Assembly: GCA_016714445.1 (NCBI GenBank)
Contig: JADJNF010000004.1
Location: forward strand, 241,561 to 305,560
Direction of reading: 5' to 3'
From: Saprospiraceae bacterium
Lineage (GTDB): Bacteria; Bacteroidota; Bacteroidia; Chitinophagales; Saprospiraceae
Length of the DNA: 64,000 bases
Position numbers and translations under genes: made by a program. This document shows, piece by piece, positions 9,934 to 17,618 of the stretch. The notes below the pieces were generated by a model. That model did no database searches. It saw only the letters and a program-made list of their open reading frames with translations, and was not told the DNA's origin. Every line of letters starts with the position of its first letter. Within the stretch, counting starts at the first letter, position 1.

Positions 9934-10737
9934 ATGAACATAGAAAAATATACAGCAACTCTACAGGCTATACTGTATCAGACACGTAAGGGTTTCTGCA
10001 ATATTCCGCGATACGTTTTGACATACAAAACATCAGCGATCAAATGGTCAAAACGAGAAATTTTGGGTCACTTAATCGATTCAGCAAGATATAACCTGAT
10101 GCGTTTTACTGAAATACATTGTCATGATGACATATATGAAATAAAAGGGTACCATCAGGATCATTTGGTCAATATAAATCAATATCAGACACTGGAAGAT
10201 CACCATCTGCTCACATTGTGGCAATTGCTTAATGATCAGATTATCATGGTAATATCAGCATTCACTAGCGATGACCTTGCTAAAAGCATAAAGGTAAAAG
10301 GTGAAATCAAAACAGTGGCATGGCTCATAGAAGACTATATTAATCATTTGCAACATCATTTGAATCAGATATTTACCGATGACTTAATTATGGAGAAAAC
10401 ACCGGTAAAAGTATCACTGGCTGAAGCAATAGATGCATTGTTAAAATCGGCAACTGTACCGAACTCTCATTTTGTAGAAGTCCTGCAGTATGCAGACTTG
10501 GAAGTAGAGTTTTACAAACCCGATGGAAATGACCTTCAAAAACCGCACCTGAAAGATGAAGTATATGTGATAATATCAGGTCATGGAAATTTTTATGTTA
10601 ATGGCCATATTTTACCTTTTAGAGCCTATGATATTTTATTTGTCAAAGCCGGGGACGAACATCGTTTTATCGATTTTACAGATGATTTTAGTACTTGGGT
10701 GATTTTTTATGGAGTTCGAAATGGCATTATCCGATGA
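9934..10737 (+). CDS. DinB-like/cupin fusion protein
   Basis: 267 residues with two recognisable halves. Residues about 1-150 look like a DinB/YfiT four-helix domain: the W-S-K-R-E-I-L-G-H-L-I-D-S motif, a second helix beginning R-F-T-E-I-H, and a late N-H-L-Q-H-H-L-N helix supply the three histidines (near residues 45, 63 and 145) that bind a metal in this family. Residues about 165-267 form a small cupin (EVYVIISGHGNFYVNGH; GDEHRF) with some metal-binding histidines. DinB-fold proteins include thiol transferases, but neither half identifies a substrate here. No partner gene is adjacent. The 61-codon reading frame overlapping its start at 9804 has no support. Confidence 0.75.
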   Translation: MNIEKYTATLQAILYQTRKGFCNIPRYVLTYKTSAIKWSKREILGHLIDSARYNLMRFTEIHCHDDIYEIKGYHQDHLVNINQYQTLEDHHLLTLWQLLNDQIIMVISAFTSDDLAKSIKVKGEIKTVAWLIEDYINHLQHHLNQIFTDDLIMEKTPVKVSLAEAIDALLKSATVPNSHFVEVLQYADLEVEFYKPDGNDLQKPHLKDEVYVIISGHGNFYVNGHILPFRAYDILFVKAGDEHRFIDFTDDFSTWVIFYGVRNGIIR

Positions 10738-10794
10738 TCGGTATTTTCTAAAATATTTTGTCATTTTCTGTAGGGCAAAAGATAGTAGCGCTTA

Positions 10795-10826
10795 TTGTGA
10801 AGAATAAAAAATTACTTTTATATTTG
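10795..10826 (+). promoter_or_regulatory. Promoter (-33 TTG / -7 TATATTTG) upstream of a mini-ORF
   Basis: TTG at 10795-10797 and TATATTTG at 10819-10826 are separated by 21 bp, close to Bacteroidota spacing. The nearest start codon downstream is that of a 15-codon reading frame at 10861. The transcript could also run on into the VOC operon. Confidence 0.45.
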
Positions 10827-10860
10827 CAAAGAAATCTAAATAGTCATAAAACCAACCAAA

Positions 10861-10908
10861 ATGTCAAAATCAACACTTCTTAAGAATATTTTGAAGCATC
10901 TGAGTTGA
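10861..10908 (+). other. 15-codon mini-ORF behind a promoter
   Basis: ATG at 10861, encoding MSKSTLLKNILKHLS and then TGA. It sits 35 bp after a well-formed promoter. It could be a very small peptide, a leader ORF for the downstream operon, or the 5' remnant of a lost gene. Nothing downstream in any frame continues it convincingly. Confidence 0.25.
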
Positions 10909-10967
10909 ATCGAAACAATGTAAAATTTAAAACTATGCTTAAGACAACCGGCACACTCCAAATTTTG

Positions 10968-10975
10968 TAAATTTG
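10968..10975 (+). promoter_or_regulatory. -7 box upstream of the VOC/DUF1801 operon
   Basis: TAAATTTG matches TAnnTTTG exactly and lies 32 bp before the ATG at 11008. No clear -33 box is seen. Confidence 0.4.
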
Positions 10976-11007
10976 ACAATAACATTTAAAATTTAAAATA
11001 TATCAAT

Positions 11008-11445
11008 ATGTCTAAAGTCAGTGTATACCTCAATTTTGCTACCCAGACAGAAGTAGCTTTTAATTATTACAAATCCATTTTTGGCGGAGATTTTACAGAA
11101 CCCGGTTTCAGAAGATTCAGCGATATGCCACCTATGGAAGGTATGCCACCCTTACCTGATCACCTTAAAAACGGAGTTATGCATGTGGAGTTACCTATTT
11201 TAAACGGTTTTAAGCTCATGGGAACAGATGCACCTGAGGAAATGGGCTTTAAAGTCAATTTTGGAAATAATATATATATCAATCTGGAAATTGATACAAG
11301 AGCTGAAACCAAAAGACTTTTCGACGCTTTGTCTGATGAAGGCACTGTCGAACAGGAACTCGCAGAAATGTTTTGGGGTGCATATTTTGGCAGTTGTGTT
11401 GATAAATATGGTGTGAGATGGATGTTTAATTGTGAAGAGAAATAG
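11008..11445 (+). CDS. VOC (PhnB-like) family protein
   Basis: 145 residues with the PhnB-type glyoxalase/bleomycin-resistance fold: the opening YLNFATQTEVAFNYYKSIFGG motif (first beta-alpha unit) and the late W-G-A-Y-F-G-S-C-V-D-K-Y-G-V-R-W-M motif typical of this subfamily. Members are cytosolic dimers and mostly lack a proven reaction; some are annotated as 3-demethylubiquinone methyltransferase-like, but the residues here do not support that activity. First gene of a tight run with two DUF1801 proteins and an SRPBCC protein, with gaps of 3-33 bp, so they are probably one transcript. Often found in this company in soil and marine Bacteroidota (recalled, not checked). Confidence 0.85.
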   Translation: MSKVSVYLNFATQTEVAFNYYKSIFGGDFTEPGFRRFSDMPPMEGMPPLPDHLKNGVMHVELPILNGFKLMGTDAPEEMGFKVNFGNNIYINLEIDTRAETKRLFDALSDEGTVEQELAEMFWGAYFGSCVDKYGVRWMFNCEEK

Positions 11446-11449
11446 GGTT

Positions 11450-11821
11450 ATGATGAATAGTAAAACATATACATCAATTGATCATTATCTGGAAGACTTT
11501 CCTTCAGATATTGTCGTCAAACTCAGAAAAATCAGAGAAGTCATAGCACAAAATGCACCTGAAGCAGTAGAGTGTATTGCTTATAATATGCCGGCTTTCA
11601 AACTGCACAAAAAACCCCTGGTATACTTTGCAGCTTTTAAAAACCACATTGGATTTTATGCTTTGCCATCCGGCAATGTTGCCTTTCAAAAAGAACTATC
11701 AAAATATAAAGTGGGCAAAGGCTCCATACAATTTCCTTTGGAGCATGAGATTCCCTATGATCTTATTGCTCAGATCGTAGAATTCAGGGTACATGAAGTG
11801 AATGATGCAGTAAAAAAATAG
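11450..11821 (+). CDS. DUF1801 (YdhG-like) protein, first copy
   Basis: About 123 residues. The pattern V-K-L-R-K-I-R-E-V-I, then P-E-A-V-E-C-I-A-Y-N-M-P-A-F and later H-I-G-F-Y-A-L-P-S-G is the DUF1801 signature, related to the frataxin-like YdhG fold. Some family members were described as iron chaperones; nothing here proves iron binding. I chose ATG 11450 (or 11453) because the earlier in-frame ATG at 11432 would overlap the VOC gene for no gain in conserved sequence. The next gene is a more distant DUF1801 protein only 3 bp away. Confidence 0.82.
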   Translation: MMNSKTYTSIDHYLEDFPSDIVVKLRKIREVIAQNAPEAVECIAYNMPAFKLHKKPLVYFAAFKNHIGFYALPSGNVAFQKELSKYKVGKGSIQFPLEHEIPYDLIAQIVEFRVHEVNDAVKK

Positions 11822-11824
11822 ACA

Positions 11825-12241
11825 ATGGCAGCGAAACCAAAACTTACTAATCAGGAACAAATCAAACAGTTTTACGACCATACTGATCACCCGCTAAAAG
11901 AGGTGATGCTCAGGTTGCATGGTATCATCATGGCAACTGATCCCGAGATAGGCGAACATATAAAATGGAATTCGCCGGCTTTTTATTATACCGGAGAGAT
12001 GGCTCCCTTTGATCCCAAAGAATACAAGAGAGATATCGTGGTGTACAATGTGCATAAAAAAGATGAAATACTGCTCATTTTTCCCACCGGCGCAAAAGTC
12101 GATGACAAAACAGGAATATTGGGCGGAAAATTTACAGATACCAGAAAATCTGTGCAAATCACATCAATGGAAGATCTTTTGGTAAAAGAAAATGATTTAA
12201 AATCGGTGATCAGACAGTGGTTGACGCTTGTAGAAAAGTGA
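11825..12241 (+). CDS. DUF1801 protein, second and divergent copy
   Basis: 138 residues. The segment H-P-L-K-E-V-M-L-R-L-H-G-I-I followed by P-E-I-G-E-H-I-K-W-N-S-P-A-F-Y matches the DUF1801 core seen in the preceding gene, but the C-terminal half differs (LIFPTGAKVDDKTGILGGKF), as in the subfamily that regularly pairs with VOC and SRPBCC genes. It is not a recent tandem duplicate, because the two proteins share only the motif positions. Start ATG 11825 lies 3 bp after the previous stop, arguing for translational coupling. Function unknown. Confidence 0.8.
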   Translation: MAAKPKLTNQEQIKQFYDHTDHPLKEVMLRLHGIIMATDPEIGEHIKWNSPAFYYTGEMAPFDPKEYKRDIVVYNVHKKDEILLIFPTGAKVDDKTGILGGKFTDTRKSVQITSMEDLLVKENDLKSVIRQWLTLVEK

Positions 12242-12274
12242 GAAAATATTTTTTACCCCCAAAAGATTTACAAA

Positions 12275-12718
12275 ATGAAACTCCACATAAACGTTGCTAT
12301 CCAAATTCAAAAACCTGTCGATGTTGTCTTTGAAGCCATTGTAAATCCAGACCAAATGAGTCAATATTTTATCTCAAAAAGCAGCGGAAAGATGGAAGAA
12401 GGAAAGTCACTTGTATGGAACTTCCCGGAGTTTGATGCTGACGCACCTGTCAGAGTTGGTAAAATCATTGCAAACGAACTGATCACTTTTTATTGGGAGA
12501 TAAATCAAGTGGAAGTGGATGTAGAAATACAACTTCAACAGAAACCGGATGGATCTACAGTAATCCATATCATAGAAAAAGAAATGGACAATAACGATGC
12601 CGGTATCACCTGGCTAAAAGGTAATACTGAAGGTTGGGCCAATTTTTTAGCCTGCCTGAAAGCTTATATGGAATATGGAATAAATTTGAGAAAAGGAGCA
12701 TTTGGGTTCAGATTTTAA
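12275..12718 (+). CDS. SRPBCC (AHSA1-like) family protein
   Basis: 147 residues. The START/Bet v 1 fold is suggested by the opening I-Q-I-Q-K-P-V-D-V-V-F-E-A-I-V-N-P-D-Q-M motif, the W-N-F-P-E strand and the final W-A-N-F-L-A-C-L-K-A-Y helix, which is where AHSA1-type proteins end. Family members bind hydrophobic ligands or act as Hsp90 co-chaperone homologues; no catalytic residue is evident. The tail after the helix (YGINLRKGAFGFRF) is a short extension. Last gene of the VOC-DUF1801-DUF1801 run; no clear terminator follows. Confidence 0.8.
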   Translation: MKLHINVAIQIQKPVDVVFEAIVNPDQMSQYFISKSSGKMEEGKSLVWNFPEFDADAPVRVGKIIANELITFYWEINQVEVDVEIQLQQKPDGSTVIHIIEKEMDNNDAGITWLKGNTEGWANFLACLKAYMEYGINLRKGAFGFRF

Positions 12719-13065
12719 TGTGAATTTTGACTCTAAATGACGAACTTCGACTTATGCTTTCTAAACAGATTTATTCGAGGATAAATCATTCAAAATATAT
12801 CAGCCTGTTTATTCAATCGAGTTTAAAATTGTCATTTGATAAAATAATTACCGAAAATCTGTAATAAACAAAATCCTGATATAATTTTTTATAAAATCAA
12901 TCGTTATAGGCTGATATGCAGCCAAATCGTACTATTTCGCTGACCTTATTCCCCGGGTAATTTTTCTGAACAAGTTTATTTTTTAGACCACTCCACTTCA
13001 TTGAAGTGATGGTATGGAAATTTTTAGTAGTCCGAATATAATCAATTTATTAAAATTAATACCGC
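12719..13065. other. 347-bp intergenic region with operator-like palindrome
   Basis: No gene is seen. It holds a 15-bp palindrome, CACTTCA-T-TGAAGTG, at 12994-13008, 57 bp before the next start, which could be an operator. It also holds a 9-bp inverted repeat, ATATCAGCC at 12797-12805 and GGCTGATAT at 12909-12917, about 100 bp apart. No TAnnTTTG box near the start of the next gene stands out. Confidence 0.35.
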
Positions 13066-14259
13066 ATGAACAGAAAGATTTTAACCCTGCTTTTGATACC
13101 ATTACTTGCGGATGTTTCTGCTCAGGTAAGTATCACTGACCCACAGGAATCCATATACAAAAATCTGTTGCTCCACGATATCGGACTCAATCTTGACCGA
13201 AAGTTTAAAGATCTGGACTCTACTATTTTGACACTCGATCTCAGAACGGGTATCCTGGACAAGGCCATCACTGAAGCCAAAGACGTCAGCGCTGAAGCCA
13301 CCAGACTAAGAGAACGTCTGCTATATATCGAGCAGAAACAAAGTGCTCTCGAAGACGCTGAAACAGCCATCTACCAGGCCAACTACCAGTCTGCAATCAT
13401 CAATCTTGTATCGATGGAGCGCGAGATCAAGCCGCTTACCTTATTCCAGTCCACGAGAGATTTTGGGTCTGCGTTGGCTTCCGCAGCCAACCCTATGGAA
13501 TATCCGGGATATAGGCAATGGTATAGTAAATTTTACGAATATGTTGAGAAGCAAAAGGCAAAGGAACCTATACTGGGTGTATTGAGTCATATGCTTACAT
13601 TAACCGGAGATATTACCAAAACATTTACTTTCAGCGGACCGGTAACCGAACCCTTGTTTTCAGGTATCAACAGCTTCATACAGTCGCTGGGTGGCAGTAA
13701 AAAGGAATTAAGAGAGGAAAGCCAGAAAATGTTTCTGATCACAGCATCTTTGGCACAGTGGAACCACGAAAAAGAACTTATCGAAAAGGAGTGGCTTACC
13801 ATCACCACAGAGCTTGAGCTACTTCAAAAGCAATATGAACAAGTCCTCGCTGCAAATATGAACATGATAGGACTAAATCAATCAGCATTTAACCAGAAAT
13901 TCTGCAAAGAAAATGACGCCCATAAAAGATTCAGTTATCTGAGCGACCTGAAAGAAACCTGTGCGGACTTTGTCGTCTCCGAAAAAACAAAGTCTCCAAA
14001 ACAATGGAAGGAAAAGATATACTTTCAGATGATGGATATTCAGACCTTAAAAGTACGTTTCGGTACCATCACTTCACAGATGCGCGCCAATATAGAACGA
14101 TACCATACAATCATCATCAGATACAAAACGGATCCCTACATTGGTAGTCGCATCGCCACTCTTGAGCCCAAGCTGAGAGAGATGACTGATACTTTTGACC
14201 GGTCCTTTGAGCCTGCAGATTACCTTGCTTCTGCCACAAGGATGTATCGGGTGCAGTAG
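13066..14259 (+). CDS. Secreted coiled-coil protein, function unknown
   Basis: 397 residues that I do not recognise. A Sec signal peptide is visible (NRKILTLLLIPLLADVSAQ), with cleavage probable after A-Q. The mature protein is almost entirely helical, with heptad-like stretches at about 60-110 (TEAKDVSAEATRLRERLLYI) and again around 210-265, and it lacks cysteine clusters, transmembrane segments and a T9SS end. The helical periplasmic character recalls adaptor or conjugation-associated proteins, but no neighbour supports such a role. By eye it has more C-rich codons than its neighbours, which may mean transfer. It stands alone between two intergenic gaps and converges on the cupin gene. Confidence 0.55.
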   Translation: MNRKILTLLLIPLLADVSAQVSITDPQESIYKNLLLHDIGLNLDRKFKDLDSTILTLDLRTGILDKAITEAKDVSAEATRLRERLLYIEQKQSALEDAETAIYQANYQSAIINLVSMEREIKPLTLFQSTRDFGSALASAANPMEYPGYRQWYSKFYEYVEKQKAKEPILGVLSHMLTLTGDITKTFTFSGPVTEPLFSGINSFIQSLGGSKKELREESQKMFLITASLAQWNHEKELIEKEWLTITTELELLQKQYEQVLAANMNMIGLNQSAFNQKFCKENDAHKRFSYLSDLKETCADFVVSEKTKSPKQWKEKIYFQMMDIQTLKVRFGTITSQMRANIERYHTIIIRYKTDPYIGSRIATLEPKLREMTDTFDRSFEPADYLASATRMYRVQ

Positions 14260-14282
14260 AGAATCGCTTAGTATTGGTTGTA

Positions 14283-14903
14283 CTAATCTTTCAAACCATA
14301 TTCTTTGATGATTTGATTTTTTTGATCCTGCGCGTTTTCGTATCGAATCAATCCAAATTTTTCTGACAACCTTTTTATTTCCAGGCCCTTTTTTTCAGAA
14401 TTGGATGGATATCCATTTTCCGGTGTGAGTTGGTGAAAAATGGCCTCCAGATATTCTTCAAATGGCTGATTAAAATACATATCTATAAATCTCAATGGTT
14501 GATCGGAAGCATTAAAAAAAGTATGCTTTATCATTCTTGGTCTCATATGCCAGCCACCGGCCTTAATTTCTACTATTTCATCTCCTATTAAAACATTTGC
14601 TGTTCCTTCTAGTACCAGCATCAATTCATCCAGTTCTTTGTGTGCATGAGGTGCGGGACCCATCAGTTTTGGGGCTACTGCTGTCTCCACGCTGGAATAC
14701 AATCCATTTGTTGCACCTGACCTGACCCAAACTCGGATATCCATGCTTCCTTTATGGTCCAAAGGTGCTTGTGGTGGCAATAAAAATGGTTTTATAGGAT
14801 CAGTACCAAAATGACCAGTTTGGTTGGGTGACAATAATACCGTTGAATTTAGCCCAAAAGAAGCTAATAAAGCAGATGATTGTATAAAATTTCGACGTTC
14901 CAT
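14283..14903 (-). CDS. Exported cupin-domain protein with Tat-like signal
   Basis: 206 residues. The N-terminus M-E-R-R-N-F-I-Q-S-S-A-L-L-A-S-F-G has the twin-arginine pattern RRxF, suggesting export of a folded, metal-loaded protein. The cupin core lies at about 85-150: P-H-A-H-K-E-L-D-E-L-M supplies His-x-His and Glu ligands, and the second motif G-G-W-H-M-R-P-R-M-I-K-H-T supplies the last His. Cupins of this shape are often dioxygenases or isomerases, but the substrate is not readable here. It converges with the coiled-coil gene; a 6-bp inverted repeat (TTAGTA/TACTAA) at 14268-14286 overlaps its 3' end. Confidence 0.78.
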   Translation of the reverse strand: MERRNFIQSSALLASFGLNSTVLLSPNQTGHFGTDPIKPFLLPPQAPLDHKGSMDIRVWVRSGATNGLYSSVETAVAPKLMGPAPHAHKELDELMLVLEGTANVLIGDEIVEIKAGGWHMRPRMIKHTFFNASDQPLRFIDMYFNQPFEEYLEAIFHQLTPENGYPSNSEKKGLEIKRLSEKFGLIRYENAQDQKNQIIKEYGLKD

Positions 14904-15163
14904 TCTAATGTTAATTTTGATGAGAATTTAGATAAGCAAAATTAGTCAAAAATTAAAAGAATAACCTTTACAGGTTTATACATGGTTGTTCTCAATTTGT
15001 AACTGGAATTTGCTTAAAAGTCATTTACAGCCAAACACAAAGTCAAATGTGTCATGTGCAAATCGGAAAGACGGTAGTCTATTCCTTTACTACATCTTTG
15101 AGCCTTCAAATAAAATTGATTTCAGTTTTTAAATAATTTCACTACTTTTAAAATTCCACGAAA

Positions 15164-15580
15164 ATGAACAGGTCCTTATTTCTATTTTACTTCCTGTCAA
15201 TATCTTGCTGTTTGGTTGCGCAAAGCCCTTTAGGTAAATGGAAAGTAGTATCAGAGATAAATGAATGGCAAGGAGAAAAATTCGATAGCCACAAAGCTTT
15301 GATCAGCCAAAAACCTTGTGCTGCCAACATTAATTATGTCATACATTCTGATGGCACTTACCGTTTGGATGGCTCAAAAAGTGGATGTGATGAAAAATAT
15401 ATAAAGATTCAGGAAAAATTATATTCTGAGTCCGTCTGGACCGTTTCTGGCGACCTTATTACTATTGGGCATAAAAAAGCACCCTCGGTGGGTCAGAAAT
15501 ATAAGTTTTCGATCAATGGGAATAGAATGGTTTGGAAGGGAACAGAAGGCCAGGGAACAATCACTTATCAAAAAATTTGA
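15164..15580 (+). CDS. Small secreted lipocalin-like protein
   Basis: 138 residues with a signal peptide (FLFYFLSISCCLVAQ); cleavage after A-Q is more likely than lipidation because the Cys pair sits too far inside. The mature protein begins S-P-L-G-K-W-K-V-V-S, the G-x-W opening of lipocalin-like domains, and ends with beta-strands including F-S-I-N-G-N-R-M-V-W-K-G. Two cysteines (in K-P-C-A-A-N and S-G-C-D-E-K) could form a disulfide. Ligand and role unknown. It is the first of three small exported proteins in a row on the plus strand. Confidence 0.68.
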   Translation: MNRSLFLFYFLSISCCLVAQSPLGKWKVVSEINEWQGEKFDSHKALISQKPCAANINYVIHSDGTYRLDGSKSGCDEKYIKIQEKLYSESVWTVSGDLITIGHKKAPSVGQKYKFSINGNRMVWKGTEGQGTITYQKI

Positions 15581-15646
15581 TTTAACACTTTAATTCTCCA
15601 GGTTTTAACTTTTTAATTTTATCTGTAACTCTCAAAAAGTATCAAA

Positions 15647-16162
15647 ATGAAATCTTTAAATCTTTATATAATTACTTTGTTTTTGACAGTGATATCATGT
15701 AGTAATAGTCATAAATCAACTGCCAATAATCAGAACATGGAAATATCTTCAATAGGTGAAAACTATCTGACTATGAGAATTAATGGAGTGGATTGGACAG
15801 CTGACAATGACATTTTCGGTGCATTTCATCCTAAAGGTTACGACAAAGCAATCATAATAGCCGGAAGTAAGGGCAAAAAGGACAAAAACGAACAGACTTT
15901 CAATATAAATCTTTACAATACTAATGGTCCCGGTACTTTTAATTTTGTAAATGGAAATAAGGATTTCAATGTAGCACAATTGGCTAATCTTTCCGCTGAT
16001 AATTATCTCTGCGGCAGTATGTTGGGATTCGATATGAAGGTAGTTGTCACCAAAGCCACTACAGGACCTGATATCATCGAAGCCAGCTTTGAAGGTAAAA
16101 TGACCTGCTCGTCCGGAGAAGTCCTGAATATCACGAATGGAAAATTTTATTATCACGAATAA
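15647..16162 (+). CDS. DUF6252-like lipoprotein
   Basis: 171 residues. The lipobox V-I-S-C at residues 15-18 follows a hydrophobic run, and the mature protein opens with a low-complexity Ser/Asn linker. The motif L-T-M-R-I-N-G-V-D-W-T-A-D-N is typical of the DUF6252 family of Bacteroidota lipoproteins, and the C-terminal F-E-G-K-M-T-C-S-S-G-E-V-L-N-I-T-N-G-K-F strand pair fits as well. No function is known for the family. It lies 66 bp after the lipocalin-like gene and 41 bp before another lipoprotein, so co-expression is plausible. Confidence 0.68.
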   Translation: MKSLNLYIITLFLTVISCSNSHKSTANNQNMEISSIGENYLTMRINGVDWTADNDIFGAFHPKGYDKAIIIAGSKGKKDKNEQTFNINLYNTNGPGTFNFVNGNKDFNVAQLANLSADNYLCGSMLGFDMKVVVTKATTGPDIIEASFEGKMTCSSGEVLNITNGKFYYHE

Positions 16163-16203
16163 TCAAAATTCAATATCACCATTAAATATAAAACCTTGAA
16201 TTT

Positions 16204-17067
16204 ATGTCGAAATTAATGTTTAGACAAGTTGCCATTTTCGCAGCAATATTTTTAGTTATGGCCTGCAGCAAAAGTGATAAAACAGAAGATCCTGATGATA
16301 ATCCTGGAAACCCAACAACAGAATTTGGAAAAGGAATACCTGGACTTGTGGGTATCAATGGAATTGCATCATGGGATGCAGTATCCACTGCCGAAAAATC
16401 CAGAATAAAAGGATGGAATACCCTGTTTTTACATCAGTCAGTAGGTCAGGATCTGGAAGAAGGATGCAAAGCCAATGGTTTTGAATGGGAGTACTATGGT
16501 AACGGAGATAAAATCAATAAAGGCCTGATGGGTGGCATATTTGTAGATGTAGGTGGTATTGCCAATGGTGATCCTTACGAAAAAATCAGAGTATTCAGAG
16601 AACAGATGCTTAATAGCAGAGATGTAGTAAAAATAGGTGTTTTCAAATTTGGATATGCAGATATTGATGACAGTAATGTTACTCAGGTACAAAATGCGTA
16701 CAAAGCGATGGTGGATGAATTGAAATCAAAAATCTCAGGATTCAGAATGCTGCACATGACACCACCATTGGTTTATTCAGTAGAATCTTATGATGGCAAT
16801 GCAGCCAGAATGAAGGTTGGTCAATGGATGAAAACGACCTTTGCTGCGACAGATGTGATTTTTGATTTACAGGCTTTGGAGAGCAATGATGGTGTTTGTC
16901 AGCAAGGAGGCGTTTGGAGAATTTGTCCTGAAAACCGTAATTCTTCTAGCGATCCCAGTGATGTTAATGGTGTAGATACTTCTGACGGTCAGGGCCATAT
17001 TGGCAAAAAGGCAGGCCAGCGTATCGCCAAAGCGTTACTTATGAGTATATATAATTGTGGAAAATAG
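16204..17067 (+). CDS. SGNH-hydrolase-like lipoprotein, activity uncertain
   Basis: 287 residues. Lipobox V-M-A-C (residues 17-20) is followed by an Asp/Asn/Pro-rich linker. The fold resembles SGNH hydrolases: a first strand and turn at W-N-T-L-F-L-H-Q-S-V-G-Q-D-L, where the S of H-Q-S-V-G would be the nucleophile, a middle strand F-R-M-L-H-M-T-P-P-L, and a late D-G-Q-G-H-I-G, where Asp and His would complete the triad. The block lacks a canonical G-D-S motif, so this is an inference from pattern order. It may be a surface esterase or carbohydrate deacetylase. Followed 9 bp later by a DUF3592 protein. Confidence 0.5.
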   Translation: MSKLMFRQVAIFAAIFLVMACSKSDKTEDPDDNPGNPTTEFGKGIPGLVGINGIASWDAVSTAEKSRIKGWNTLFLHQSVGQDLEEGCKANGFEWEYYGNGDKINKGLMGGIFVDVGGIANGDPYEKIRVFREQMLNSRDVVKIGVFKFGYADIDDSNVTQVQNAYKAMVDELKSKISGFRMLHMTPPLVYSVESYDGNAARMKVGQWMKTTFAATDVIFDLQALESNDGVCQQGGVWRICPENRNSSSDPSDVNGVDTSDGQGHIGKKAGQRIAKALLMSIYNCGK

Positions 17068-17076
17068 CAGTAGAAT

Positions 17077-17535
17077 ATGAGCAATATCTCAATCTTTATA
17101 TTCAGAATTTTGTTGGTCATAGGCGGCTTTATTCTGCTATATATCATTGGCAAACCAATGGTTGAAACCATCCAATACCGATTTGGGGGAGAACATATTG
17201 AGGGCAGAGTCATCGGTTTCAGAGGGAAAGGTACAAGTACCACTGTTTTTGATGAAAATACAGGAAAATCAGGAAAGAAGCACAGAGCAAGAAGGCCTGT
17301 ATATCGTTACCCTGCTGCAAGTGGAAGCTTGGATTCATTGGATGGTTATGCAAAATCTACCATAATTTTCCCTTGGTTGAATTTTGAACTCAATGAGAAA
17401 GTCACTGTAGTTTTTGACAAAGTTGACCCTTCAAAATCCCATATTTTCAGTCTTGGCATATTTTTTACAGATACATTACTGATACTGTTAAGCTTGTATA
17501 TGGTCAAACTTGGAGTGACAAGAAGAGATAGTTGA
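17077..17535 (+). CDS. DUF3592-like membrane protein
   Basis: 152 residues with one hydrophobic segment at each end (about 7-25 and 128-146) and a soluble middle. The middle has the pattern G-R-V-I-G-F-R-G-K-G, then R-R-P-V-Y-R-Y, then L-N-F-E-L-N-E-K-V-T-V-V-F-D, as in DUF3592 proteins, in which two helices frame a small beta domain. Function unknown in the family. It directly follows the lipoprotein gene and precedes the sensor kinase gene by 83 bp. Confidence 0.65.
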   Translation: MSNISIFIFRILLVIGGFILLYIIGKPMVETIQYRFGGEHIEGRVIGFRGKGTSTTVFDENTGKSGKKHRARRPVYRYPAASGSLDSLDGYAKSTIIFPWLNFELNEKVTVVFDKVDPSKSHIFSLGIFFTDTLLILLSLYMVKLGVTRRDS

Positions 17536-17618
17536 CAGTACATTTTTTATGATTATTAAATGTCCGATTTCAATATTTATATTTCTATTATCTTTATCCC
17601 ATCGTCAATTAAAATCGG

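Noticed and set aside
11008..12718. VOC-DUF1801-SRPBCC run as a defence or antibiotic-resistance island
   Set aside because: No nuclease, toxin, integrase or transporter is present and VOC proteins of the PhnB type do not by themselves indicate resistance.
14268..14286. TTAGTA/TACTAA inverted repeat between convergent genes
   Set aside because: Stem of six A-T-rich pairs is too weak to call a terminator.
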